NCBI GenBank assembly: GCA_937923745.1
Contig: CALDUO010000041.1
Location: 1-48,346 of the forward strand
DNA from: an uncultured Granulosicoccaceae bacterium
GTDB taxonomy: Bacteria > Pseudomonadota > Gammaproteobacteria > Granulosicoccales > Granulosicoccaceae
Direction: 5' to 3'
DNA: 48,346 nt
Under the pieces are notes generated by a model. It was given only the letters and a program-made list of their open reading frames with translations, ran no database searches and was not told the DNA's origin. This document shows, piece by piece, positions 9,610-17,416 of the stretch. How positions within the stretch are numbered: position 1 is the first letter of the stretch; every line of letters begins with the position of its first letter. Made by a program: the position numbers and the translations under genes.

Positions 9610-10953
9610 TTAGTCATTAGCGTTGACCGGCAGTCTGACTGTCGCCCGAAATCCTCCCAAGACATCGGACCGGTCCAGAACAAGATCGCCACTGTAAGTA
9701 TCAACGACATCCTTAACGATTGAGAGCCCCAGCCCGTGGCCAGCGACAGACTCATCAAGGCGGGTACCTCTGCCGGTGAGACGCCACAACTCCTCGTCGG
9801 AGCAACCCGGACCATCGTCTTCGACCCGGATCACCGTCCCATGGTCGGCGTACATCGAAAAATTAACCTGAGTTGCCGCCCATTTGTAGGCGTTGTCGAG
9901 CAGATTCCCGATCAATTCGAGCATGTCCTCACGATCAAACAGTAACTCTGCATCCATACGAATATCAAAAGTAATCTCGACTTTCTTGTCGGAATACACC
10001 TGCCGCAACAGTCCGGCCAACGGTGGCAATTCTTTTTTGGCATCAAAGAGCACACCCGCGGTACTTCTGCCGGCAAGCCTCGCACGCTTAAGCTCACGCT
10101 CGATAAGGAGATGAATCTGGCCTGCTTTTGCCCGCACCTCTGCGTGGGTCAGGCGATTAACATCATCACCATCCACTTCACTCGCTCTTAACAACAAATG
10201 AAGCGGCCCTTTCAGTGAATGTGCAAGATTGCCTACAGCATTTCGCGAGTGTCGAAGCCGCTGATCGAAGAGCTGCAGCAACCGATTGAATTCCTGTACC
10301 AACGGCAACACCTCCGCAGGCACGTCCTCAGACAAAGCGCCCACACGCCCGTGCTCGAGCTTTCGGATGTCTTGCGTCAGGCGATCGAGTTTCTTCACAG
10401 ACCAACGAACGATGACATGCTGCACCGCCAGCAATGACAGCAACAGCACAAGCGAGATAGCTGCAAAGTACAGCTTAAAGATGGTCAGCCGTTCGCGGAT
10501 CGGTACGATATCTTCCGCAACTACAATCGTAAAGGAATGCCCTTTTTTGGCAAAACCACCCGCCCACATCAGTATCGGTTCTCCGGCAACACCGGCAATC
10601 TCGGTTCGCAACTGCTCACCGGGTGTCAACAGCGCAATATCGAGCTCCTGCTCCCACATGGACCGCGAAACAAGGTCGTCCCCCTCGGCCAAATGCACAA
10701 TGTAGTATTTACCCGAGTAGGGAATATCGTAGGTTGGATTGAGCTTGGCCTCGCTGAAACGCGGTGGCTCCAGGGCAAGCTCAGAGAATTCAAGCGCTGA
10801 CAGAATCGTATTCGCTTCAGTCTCAAGACGCTGGTAGACCAGACTTTCAGCCAGCAATCTCGCAGTCAGAGACCCTGCCCACCAGAACAGCATCATCAAT
10901 AACAACAGGCTGACAACCAGCCCAAGTTGCAGACTTCGTTCGAGTGACTTCAA
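9610..10953 (-). CDS. PhoQ-like sensor histidine kinase
   Basis: 447-aa membrane sensor kinase. It has an N-terminal helix (residues 10-30), a periplasmic domain of about 130 residues, a second helix (about 160-182), then HAMP-like, HisKA and HATPase regions. The phosphoacceptor H245 lies in NLAHSLKGPLHLLL, the H-box form of PhoQ-type kinases. The N-box is ELIGNLLDNAYKWA, and the G-boxes are VEDDGPG and GHGLGLSIVKDVV. The start is TTG (10953), overlapping the regulator's stop as TTGA, so the two are coupled. Its ligand is unknown; PhoQ itself senses Mg2+, acid pH and cationic peptides, but that should not be assumed here. Confidence 0.9.
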   Translation of the reverse strand: MKSLERSLQLGLVVSLLLLMMLFWWAGSLTARLLAESLVYQRLETEANTILSALEFSELALEPPRFSEAKLNPTYDIPYSGKYYIVHLAEGDDLVSRSMWEQELDIALLTPGEQLRTEIAGVAGEPILMWAGGFAKKGHSFTIVVAEDIVPIRERLTIFKLYFAAISLVLLLSLLAVQHVIVRWSVKKLDRLTQDIRKLEHGRVGALSEDVPAEVLPLVQEFNRLLQLFDQRLRHSRNAVGNLAHSLKGPLHLLLRASEVDGDDVNRLTHAEVRAKAGQIHLLIERELKRARLAGRSTAGVLFDAKKELPPLAGLLRQVYSDKKVEITFDIRMDAELLFDREDMLELIGNLLDNAYKWAATQVNFSMYADHGTVIRVEDDGPGCSDEELWRLTGRGTRLDESVAGHGLGLSIVKDVVDTYSGDLVLDRSDVLGGFRATVRLPVNAND

Positions 10954-11627
10954 GAAGCAGGATCGTTAAAGACGTAACCCTGCCCGCGTTTTGTCAGGAT
11001 GAGTTTATTGCCTATTTTTTCTCTCAACCGCCGGATATAAACCTCAATAAGGTTACTGTCGCGATCGGACGCGTGGTCATAGACATGTTCAGACAGATTG
11101 GTTTTGGACAGCACCTTGCCGCGATTTAGCATCATATAACGCAGCAGACGAAACTCCGTGCCGGTCAGGGCATGGTCTCGTCGGGAGCCACCAAGGTCGA
11201 GCGTGACCCGCTGTTCGTCTTCATTGAGGGTCAGTGACGCTGAGCGGATGAAGTTGGCAATGGTGCCGTGCTTACGAGCCACCAATGCCCTGATACGTGC
11301 GATCAGCTCTTCTATGTGGAAGGGCTTACCGAGGTAGTCGTCGGCGCCGGCTTTGAAACCGTCGACGCGCTCGTACCACTGGTCTCTCGACGTCAGCACA
11401 ATAACGGGCACCGCGTTCCCTCTGGAACGCCAAGACTGCAATATCTCCATGCCTGGCTTATGAGGCAGGCCAAGATCGAGTATCACGATATCGTAGGGCT
11501 CATTGTCACCGAGATACTCGCCATCGAGACCATTGTTGGCAATATCGACAGCAAAGCCGGCCTTGGACAGGTCGGCTTTGAGTGTCTCGACCAGCGCTTG
11601 ATCGTCCTCTATGACCAGGAGACGCAC
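10950..11627 (-). CDS. OmpR/PhoP-family response regulator
   Basis: 225-aa transcriptional regulator. The receiver domain (1-115) has the acidic pocket IEDD, phosphoacceptor D51 in DIVILDLGLPHKPG, the switch residue in VIVLTSRDQ and K in YLGKPFHIEEL. The C-terminal winged helix contains LTGTEFRLLRYMMLNRGKVLS and the DNA-contact part SNLIEVYIRRLREKIG, ending in the wing TKRGQGYVF. The start is GTG. It lies 7 nt after the ABC permease and overlaps the kinase, so it is part of one operon with the transporter and probably controls it. Confidence 0.92.
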   Translation of the reverse strand: MRLLVIEDDQALVETLKADLSKAGFAVDIANNGLDGEYLGDNEPYDIVILDLGLPHKPGMEILQSWRSRGNAVPVIVLTSRDQWYERVDGFKAGADDYLGKPFHIEELIARIRALVARKHGTIANFIRSASLTLNEDEQRVTLDLGGSRRDHALTGTEFRLLRYMMLNRGKVLSKTNLSEHVYDHASDRDSNLIEVYIRRLREKIGNKLILTKRGQGYVFNDPAS

Positions 11628-11634
11628 GAACCGC

Positions 11635-13533
11635 CTAGCCCTTGCCGCGCCACGGTATTGTTCGGTTAATAATCCACCGCATAATCAGGTCAAACAACAG
11701 TCCGAGAAAACCCAGCAGGATAATGGTCACCCAGATAATTTCATAGTCAGCTTGCTTACGGGCAACGTTCTCAACAAACCCGATGCCAGTGGTACCCGCC
11801 AACATCTCCGCCGCCACCAGCGTACCCCAACACACCCCGATCGAGATACGAATGCCCGTCAGAATCTCCGGCAACGAATTGGGTAATATGACGCCACGAA
11901 TGATTTGTCGGTTAGATGCTCCAAGCGAGTGGGCTGCATGAATTTTTGACAGTTGTGTGCCGGTCGCACCGGTGCGTGCAGAAATAACCATGATGGCAAA
12001 CGCAACCATAAACAGCAGGAAGATCTTACCGTCGTCCTGAATACCGAAAATAGTCAGGATAAGCGGCGCCCAAGCCAGCGGCGGCACGGGTCGATACAAT
12101 TCTATCAGCGGATCAAAAAAGCCCTTTGCAAATCGAGAGAGGCCCATGAAGAGGCCGAGTGGCACGCCGAGCACGATGCCAAGAAAGAGTCCGGCCAGTA
12201 CCCGCATGACAGAGTCCCAGAGGTGTCCGCTGGGCACCGGAACCTTGGGCGAGACGTAGTCGCCGGTGGCGAAATTCAGCACGCGAGATTTCAGATTTTC
12301 GTTGATCGAGCCGTCCGGGGAATGTCTTGGGTACTCACCCGGAATCAGGTCTGCGATCCAATCGGGGATAAAAAACGCCAGCATCTCGCCAACGGGTTTC
12401 ATCTCGTACCACAGCAGCGGTATCCCCTTATAACCTATCTCCGGATCCGAAATTCTGACCAGTGTTGCGATGGTGTCGGACGGTTTGGGTAACCAACGAC
12501 CAGACCCCTGCTCGCTGCAGGCGGTGTTACCGGCCAGGATTTCACCACCAGGCATCGCCAACGCATTAATCCAGTTCAAACTACCCGCCTGCTCACGTCG
12601 CTGGTCGTCCAGCTCGACCAGTGCCTGTTCGATACCGGAGAGTGCATTGGGCGGGAAGACCGTGCCGTCATCCACCCGTTTCAGAATCTTGTTCAGTTCT
12701 TTGGCAAGCTCGGCGACTCTTGGATCGGCGCTTTCGCGTAATGCGTCAATACGCACGTTCAGCTCGTCGACCTGTTGCTCGAACTCGGGCGATTTATTTC
12801 GAATAGATGTGAAATCTGACGAGATCGTCGCCAAATCACCCGACACTGCGTCGAATTTTCGGCCGCGCTCGGTCTCGGGCAACATGGGTATTTCAGTCGA
12901 CGACTCTCCCCAGGCAGGCTGCGCTGCAGCGGCGGCCGCTTCTTCTTCGGTAGCGGGACCGGGGTAGTTGGGATCGGCAAAGTTTGCAACAACCGCGTTT
13001 AACCGGTCGGTGACGTCATCGAGCTGTTGCGCGACCGCATCTCCTAACGAGTCGGGATCAGCGCGCGAACGCAGGAGATCCTGTTGCGCCTGAACAAGCT
13101 CCAGCAGCTGCGCACGATTGCCTTCATCAGCAAGCGTGGCCGACTCGATATCTTGCTCAAGGTTTTCGAGCTGCCGTAGATCTCTGGCCAAAAAGGTGGT
13201 GCCACGAAGCACTCGGGATTGCATCGGAAAGACGGTTCGAACCGGGTTGAGCGCGGTAGTGACCTTCGCCACCTGGCACATCTCGTTGGCGGCTTTTGGA
13301 AAGAAAGCGCGCGCTGCATCCCACGAAAAATACAACCACAACAACAAAATGGTCGCCACACCGGAAATAACCCAATGCCACCCCCCCAGCGCCCGGATAG
13401 GATTACCAAAGACCGCGTCAGTTTTTTCGGTTCGGATGAGGCGGCGACCGTACACAATCGCCCAAATCAAGGCAGCCAGCAGCGCTATAAAAACAACGCC
13501 CACCACGAAGCGCAGGAGTCCCATTTCACTCAT
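11635..13533 (-). CDS. NitT/TauT-class ABC transporter permease with large periplasmic insertion
   Basis: 632-aa permease, more than twice the ~260 aa usual for TauC/SsuC-type proteins. The canonical core (about 435-632) has several membrane helices and the cytoplasmic EAA loop that docks the ATPase (HAAHSLGASNRQIIRGVILPN region). In front are two extra helices (about 6-28 and 52-72). Then comes a hydrophilic stretch of roughly 350 residues with heptad-like Leu/Glu/Gln runs (about 110-200 and 215-300), an Ala/Glu linker and one Cys-containing segment. A short family-like piece, WLPKPSDTIATLVRI, appears at about 340. The start overlaps the ATPase stop (TAATG). The substrate is unknown. Confidence 0.88.
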   Translation of the reverse strand: MSEMGLLRFVVGVVFIALLAALIWAIVYGRRLIRTEKTDAVFGNPIRALGGWHWVISGVATILLLWLYFSWDAARAFFPKAANEMCQVAKVTTALNPVRTVFPMQSRVLRGTTFLARDLRQLENLEQDIESATLADEGNRAQLLELVQAQQDLLRSRADPDSLGDAVAQQLDDVTDRLNAVVANFADPNYPGPATEEEAAAAAAQPAWGESSTEIPMLPETERGRKFDAVSGDLATISSDFTSIRNKSPEFEQQVDELNVRIDALRESADPRVAELAKELNKILKRVDDGTVFPPNALSGIEQALVELDDQRREQAGSLNWINALAMPGGEILAGNTACSEQGSGRWLPKPSDTIATLVRISDPEIGYKGIPLLWYEMKPVGEMLAFFIPDWIADLIPGEYPRHSPDGSINENLKSRVLNFATGDYVSPKVPVPSGHLWDSVMRVLAGLFLGIVLGVPLGLFMGLSRFAKGFFDPLIELYRPVPPLAWAPLILTIFGIQDDGKIFLLFMVAFAIMVISARTGATGTQLSKIHAAHSLGASNRQIIRGVILPNSLPEILTGIRISIGVCWGTLVAAEMLAGTTGIGFVENVARKQADYEIIWVTIILLGFLGLLFDLIMRWIINRTIPWRGKG

Positions 13534-14336
13534 TATCCTGCCCGCCCCATGATTTCTTCTTCCATATTCCAGATCATCGACAGGATTTCTTCGCGATTGT
13601 TGGCAAAGTCTGTGTGGTTCTTAATGGCCCTTGGGTCTTGCTCAAGCCCCCATTCGGCAAAGGGCAACCGATATTCCCGATGCAATCGTCCGGGTCGGGG
13701 CGCCATGACAAACAGCCGCTCACCCAATAACAGCGCTTCTTCGACCGAGTGTGTGATGATCATGATGGTCTTACCGGTTTCTTTCCAGATTTTCAGCACA
13801 AGCGTTTGCATTTTTTCGCGTGTCAGCGCGTCGAGTGCACCGAGCGGTTCATCCATCAATATGACGTCAGGGTCGTTGATAAGGCATCTGGCGAGCGCTA
13901 CACGCTGCTGCATACCGCCGGACAACTGATAAGTCGGCGTGTTTCCAAAACCCTGCAAACCCACAATATCCAGCCACTCCTCAACCTTGCGGGCGTTGCT
14001 GGCCTTTTTTTCTTTCTTCATGCGCAGCCCGAAGTCGACGTTCTCCGCGACCGTCAGCCACTCAAAGAGCGCACCCTGCTGGAACACCATGCCGCGGTCC
14101 ACTCCGGGGCCGTCTATCTCCCGATCACCGAGCAGAATCCGACCTCCCGTGGGCCTGATAAAACCAGCAATGATGTTCAACAGTGTTGTTTTACCGCAGC
14201 CAGAGGGGCCCAGTACGGACAGTAGCTCGCCCTTTTTTAACGTAAAATTGACATCCTTCAGCGCATGCACACTTTCGCCGTTCGGCGTTGAGAACGTCAT
14301 GTTTAGATTTTCGGCAACAAGATCGCTCACAAACAC
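13533..14336 (-). CDS. NitT/TauT-class ABC transporter ATP-binding protein
   Basis: 267-aa ATPase of the nitrate/sulfonate/taurine importer class. Walker A is LGPSGCGKTTLLN, the Q-loop region is GMVFQQGALFEWLTV, the signature is QLSGGMQQRVALAR, Walker B is VILMDEPLGALD, and the H-loop is IMIITHSVEEAL. The C-terminal tail is slightly longer than in TauB. The start is GTG at 14336, or a second GTG at 14330 giving MSDLVAENLNM; neither can be excluded. It is the first gene of the ABC/two-component operon. No substrate-binding protein gene lies nearby. Confidence 0.92.
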   Translation of the reverse strand: MFVSDLVAENLNMTFSTPNGESVHALKDVNFTLKKGELLSVLGPSGCGKTTLLNIIAGFIRPTGGRILLGDREIDGPGVDRGMVFQQGALFEWLTVAENVDFGLRMKKEKKASNARKVEEWLDIVGLQGFGNTPTYQLSGGMQQRVALARCLINDPDVILMDEPLGALDALTREKMQTLVLKIWKETGKTIMIITHSVEEALLLGERLFVMAPRPGRLHREYRLPFAEWGLEQDPRAIKNHTDFANNREEILSMIWNMEEEIMGRAG

Positions 14337-14396
14337 ACCCCCACATGAGAGCCAGACTGGATAACACTGCCAGGACGCGCAGCCGCCGCCTCCACA

Positions 14397-14417
14397 GGAT
14401 CCCTAAAAAGGGGATCC
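14397..14417. other. Inverted repeat / hairpin GGATCCC-N7-GGGATCC
   Basis: A perfect 7-bp inverted repeat around a 7-nt A-rich loop (TAAAAAG), about 60 nt upstream of the ABC ATPase start. It has no T-tract, so it is not an obvious terminator. It could be an operator or RNA hairpin; the function is unknown. Confidence 0.4.
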
Positions 14418-14786
14418 GTACAACGAGGGCCGGGATAACCGGTCACAGCACCGCTCAACGAGCTCATAAGGTGGGTAGTGTAAAGTTGGTTCATGAGTGA
14501 CTGTGGCACGCTCGACCGCAAACGACACACCTTGCCATACTGCACCAATTAACCACAAGCACTACGCTCGCGTTCGGCGCGATTAAATAAAGATAATTCG
14601 CACCGGTCTCCATCACTGTCTTTAGCTGGCAGCAACATCATCGACGAGACGTGGTACCAGCTAACTGCGATGTGGTACAGGTTGGCTTTTAGGGTTCCTC
14701 GTAAACGTCAGTAAAAACGCTGCTTGCAGACGTGGTCATCAGGTCGCGCATGCAGTGGCTCATCCGGGGATTCATCTTGGTGTTCA

Positions 14787-14822
14787 TACTAGTGCTGGTA
14801 CTAGTGCTCGAACTAGCGCTCG
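14787..14822. repeat. 12-bp tandem triplication
   Basis: Units TACTAGTGCTGG, TACTAGTGCTCG and AACTAGCGCTCG follow each other directly (14787-14798, 14799-14810, 14811-14822). The site lies in the non-coding stretch about 255 nt upstream of the EndoU gene. Confidence 0.85.
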
Positions 14823-15077
14823 GGCGGGTGTTCAGGTTTTAAAACGCAGGCGGGCAAACACCTCGTTGGCCACGAAACAGGCTTGTCGTCAGTGTCAGCG
14901 AATAGTTTGAGACCCGGTTCCGGTATTTTGATAGGACCAGAGCTGGCCCGGGTAGTGTAAACTTCAAACACCGAGTGGCGGTCCGGAGCGGGCCTATAGG
15001 ATACACTCCGAGGTGAAAGGCTTCACCGGCTATTGTGATCAGGCGATAATGATCGGGCATAAAAGTGACGGCAGTTT

Positions 15078-15653
15078 ATGAACCATAGTTTTTACAAATG
15101 GCTGAGCAACAGGCATTGGCCGGTCTATCTACTCATGTTGAGTACACTGCTACTGTCTGCCTGCCAACCGGAGGCGACAGAGCAGCGGAAAGGGCAACAA
15201 ACAGCGAGCTCTGGCGGTGCGACGCAATCGTTTGATCTGTCCCGAAAATGGTCTGACACCAGTCCAAAGGTCAACCTCCATCATATCTTTGCAGGCGAAA
15301 TCAACCGGCGTGGCAAACCCACGGGTTACCACTCCCGACCCGGCGGTCAAGACCCGTCTGGCGCCAGAATCAAAAGCGTCTCCAAGCGACCCAACGGAGC
15401 CGGTGTCTACACGGCCCAAGTCGAAATCAAAGATCCGGACACAGGCAAGTGGAAACAGAAATTTTCCAGTCTATTTCCGGATACCTTGAGTCATCAGGCT
15501 GTGATAGACGCCATTTTGTATGCTTACAAAAACAGAGACAAAGGTAAGGACACTCCGTGGTCAGGACCGTCTGGCCTCGGCTTCCAGATTAATGGATACA
15601 CCAACAGGGATGGCTCGATTAACACGGCGTTTCCCATTTTTGTTGGAAACTAG
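15078..15653 (+). CDS. EndoU-domain nuclease-like lipoprotein
   Basis: 191-aa predicted lipoprotein. A hydrophobic signal (15-28) ends in lipobox LSAC with the acylated Cys at 29, and +2 Gln suggests outer-membrane sorting. After a Gln/Ser-rich linker (30-60), residues 65-190 resemble the bacterial EndoU RNase fold. The candidate catalytic His pair is in HHIFAGEINRRGKPTGYHS (H68/H69 and H85), with the family-like ending SINTAFPIF. EndoU domains are best known as contact-dependent inhibition and polymorphic toxin tips that cut RNA; here the domain stands alone on a lipid anchor. A small acidic protein follows 101 nt downstream. Assignment is by motif only. Confidence 0.75.
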   Translation: MNHSFYKWLSNRHWPVYLLMLSTLLLSACQPEATEQRKGQQTASSGGATQSFDLSRKWSDTSPKVNLHHIFAGEINRRGKPTGYHSRPGGQDPSGARIKSVSKRPNGAGVYTAQVEIKDPDTGKWKQKFSSLFPDTLSHQAVIDAILYAYKNRDKGKDTPWSGPSGLGFQINGYTNRDGSINTAFPIFVGN

Positions 15654-15754
15654 AGACAACCAACCAGCATGATGGCGACATGTCACTACTGTGTGTCAAA
15701 ACGTCTGATAAAACGATTTATTCGTGTTGTTAACTTGAATGCGAGCTAAGCGGT

Positions 15755-16135
15755 ATGGCCAGAAACCACAAATTTTACTTTAACGAACATGGCAGCCCCT
15801 GTGCCAGAGGGCCTTACTCAGAGAAAACCCTGATGGCTTTCCTGGAAAACGATGTGCAGGGAGATGACCACATCTGCCACGATTTAATGGAAGACATTAC
15901 AGCGATTGAAGATGAAAGCGCTGAGTCGCGCGAGTTCATTGGTAACGCACATTCGGTCACCTTATCCAAAGACGGGGTGGTTATCGAAACGCAACATACA
16001 GACCCTGTCGAAACTTACACGACAGTGCTCAAGCATTTCCGGGAGATCCTCGAAGACTGGGAGGCTTTCATTCTCGATGATGATGACGCTGACGACTATG
16101 CGTCTGAGTACCCTGACGATGCACCTTACACCTAA
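15755..16135 (+). CDS. Small acidic protein, candidate partner/immunity protein of the EndoU lipoprotein
   Basis: 126-aa protein with no signal peptide or membrane segment, so probably cytoplasmic. It is strongly acidic, especially the tail (DDDDADDYASEYPDDAP), a common property of immunity proteins to basic nucleases. The middle part (about 65-110: NAHSVTLSKDGVVIE, then TTVLKHFREILEDW) faintly recalls the layout of YacL (UPF0231) proteins; this is by eye and unverified. It follows the EndoU gene in the same direction. The immunity role is inferred from position and charge only. Confidence 0.6.
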   Translation: MARNHKFYFNEHGSPCARGPYSEKTLMAFLENDVQGDDHICHDLMEDITAIEDESAESREFIGNAHSVTLSKDGVVIETQHTDPVETYTTVLKHFREILEDWEAFILDDDDADDYASEYPDDAPYT

Positions 16136-16180
16136 CACACTGCTTTGCGTTGAAGTTAGCGATACCCCACTGACGCGCCC

Positions 16181-16204
16181 ACCGAGAACACCACCGAGAA
16201 CACC
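16181..16204. repeat. Perfect 12-bp tandem duplication ending at a start codon
   Basis: ACCGAGAACACC occurs twice without mismatch (16181-16192, 16193-16204) and ends directly before the ATG of the DUF937 gene. The duplicated unit occupies the ribosome-binding region and the only purine-rich candidate there is GAGAA. Confidence 0.9.
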
Positions 16205-16741
16205 ATGAATATCCTTGACATCCTGATGGCCGATGAAAACCGCTCTGCACTGGATACGCTGAGCAAAAATTTTAATCTGAGCCAATCTGAAACCAAGAAC
16301 GCGGTTCAAGAACTTATCCCGGCATTAACCCGTGGTATTCAAAAAAACACCGACCAACCAGCCGGTCTCGATGAGTTGCTGGATGCATTAAAGACAGGCG
16401 GTCACAATCAATATGTCGACCAACCGGACATTCTGGCCAAGCCTGCCACAACCAAAGACGGCAACGATATTCTTGGCCATATCTTTGGCAACAAAGAAGT
16501 CAGTCGTAATGTTGCAAAACGTGCCTCGCAGAATTCCGGTATCTCCAGCACCCTACTGAAAAAAATGTTACCGGTCGTTGCTTCATTAGTCATGGGCGCG
16601 CTGAGTAAAAAACTGATGGGCGGCGGACGCTCTGCGAGCCGGGCCGACACAGGGATTATCGGTTCATTGCTCGACTCAGATGGCGACGGCGCGATCTGGG
16701 ACGACCTGCTAGGTATGGGTGCTAAAGCCTTACTGCGATAG
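16205..16741 (+). CDS. DUF937 family protein
   Basis: 178-aa protein resembling the DUF937 family, whose biochemical role is unknown. The start is mostly helical (MNILDILMADENRSALDTLS, then LSQSETKNAVQELIPALTRG). The typical glycine-bearing HIFGNKEVSRNVAKRAS segment follows, then ISSTLLKKMLPVVASLVMGAL. The C-terminal part has LLDSDGDGAIWDDLLGMG, an Asp-rich loop that looks like a possible Ca2+-binding site. No signal peptide. It lies 69 nt after the acidic protein, in the same direction. Confidence 0.8.
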   Translation: MNILDILMADENRSALDTLSKNFNLSQSETKNAVQELIPALTRGIQKNTDQPAGLDELLDALKTGGHNQYVDQPDILAKPATTKDGNDILGHIFGNKEVSRNVAKRASQNSGISSTLLKKMLPVVASLVMGALSKKLMGGGRSASRADTGIIGSLLDSDGDGAIWDDLLGMGAKALLR

Positions 16742-16815
16742 CTACGGTCGAAGAACTCCGCTAAAAACAACACGCGATTAATAGAGACAGCAAACGCGTC
16801 TTCCGGTGTTTTGCC

Positions 16816-16865
16816 CGATACTCTTCGACTCGATACTCTTTAACTCGATACTCTTTGGCTCGATA
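16816..16865. repeat. 15-bp tandem array
   Basis: Units CGATACTCTTCGACT, CGATACTCTTTAACT and CGATACTCTTTGGCT (16816-16830, 16831-16845, 16846-16860) are followed by a partial CGATA. The first ten bases are invariant and the last five vary. Confidence 0.9.
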
Positions 16866-16961
16866 ATGGGACCGGGGAATATGACAAACCGGCATTGCGG
16901 ATTCAGGTGGTAATCCGTGAATGCTGACATGACCACTGAGTCTGCATACTGTCCAAAACAA

Positions 16962-17064
16962 TTACCCGGAAAGGCTGTTCAGAACGACTACCCAGAACGA
17001 CTGTTCAAAAAGACTACCCAGAACGACTGTTCAGAAAGACTACCCGGGAAAACCGCTCAGAAAA
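16962..17064. repeat. 26-bp tandem array
   Basis: Two nearly identical 26-bp units (16988-17013, 17014-17039; one mismatch) with the theme CTACCCAGAACGACTGTTCA plus an AAAGA-type ending. A diverged copy precedes them (ATTACCCGGAAAGGCTGTTC) and another follows (CTACCCGGGAAAACCGCTCA). The unit length is not a multiple of three, so reading frames change from copy to copy. Confidence 0.85.
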
Positions 17065-17149
17065 CTGCCGAGAAATACCGCCAGGAACGCTGCTGTTTGG
17101 ATCAACTGCTCGTATCTGACGCCATTGCCCCACGACAGCAATCAGTAAT

Positions 17150-17416
17150 TTGATCATCATAAGCATCAAACTAAGCCCCGCACTGCTCCGATTCAAACAG
17201 GACTCCTCGCCCGAGAATCCGTTTGAATTTTCGACAAGGAGTGGCAGCTCGCTGGCTGACGTGGTGGCGGCTTTGGTGTCGACCGTGGGTATTACGCACG
17301 AGGCAACCTTGATCAGTATCGTCAATGACACCTTGATTTTGCCAAAATACAGGCAGAAGACCCTGCTCAAGCAGGGAGACCGAGTAGCGTTGATGTCGCC
17401 TGTCGACGCAGATTAG
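17150..17416 (+). CDS. MoaD/ThiS-like beta-grasp protein lacking the C-terminal Gly-Gly
   Basis: 88-aa protein with the strand pattern of MoaD/ThiS sulfur carriers: IISIKLSPALLRF at the start, a helix SSLADVVAALV, then LISIVNDTLILP and LLKQGDRVALMSPVDAD. The final segment aligns with the MoaD ending in which a GDxVxxxPPVSGG-type tail carries the thiocarboxylate. Here the last residues are VDAD, so the Gly-Gly that is adenylated is absent. The start codon appears to be TTG (17150), with no ATG or GTG in a better place. No molybdopterin or thiamine genes are nearby. It may be a fold-only relative with a different role. Confidence 0.6.
   Translation: MIIISIKLSPALLRFKQDSSPENPFEFSTRSGSSLADVVAALVSTVGITHEATLISIVNDTLILPKYRQKTLLKQGDRVALMSPVDAD

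Larger units (their letters stand above)
14337..15077. other. Gene-free interval between the ABC operon and the EndoU gene
   Basis: About 740 nt between divergent genes without a credible coding frame. It should hold the promoters for the leftward ABC/two-component operon and for the rightward EndoU gene. Visible structure: a 7-bp inverted repeat (14397-14417) and a 12-bp triple repeat (14787-14822). No binding-protein gene is encoded here, although this is where one would be expected. Confidence 0.6.
16742..17149. other. Repeat-filled interval before the MoaD-like gene
   Basis: About 400 nt dominated by two unrelated tandem arrays (15-bp at 16816-16865, 26-bp at 16962-17064). A frame starting GTG at 16917 stays open through the second array and ends at 17153, overlapping the next TTG as TTGA. 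Its peptide is just the array read in changing frames (Lys/Gln/Arg/Cys-rich), so I do not call it a gene. Confidence 0.55.

Noticed and set aside
9610-11627. Naming the two-component pair phoP/phoQ
   Set aside because: The H-box and regulator resemble PhoQ/PhoP, but the pair sits in an ABC-transporter operon and the periplasmic sensor part shows no acidic patch I can identify as the PhoQ one.
13533-14336. Naming the transporter tauBC or ssuBC
   Set aside because: Only class-level motifs are visible, there is no binding protein or sulfonate dioxygenase, and the permease is highly atypical.
14327-15060. Missing substrate-binding protein gene upstream of the ABC operon
   Set aside because: Both short frames in this interval lack a signal peptide and any binding-protein motif.
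16917-17153. 78-aa gene overlapping the MoaD-like start (TTGA)
   Set aside because: Most of the peptide is the 26-bp array read in shifting frames, and no family resemblance was seen. The overlap may be chance.
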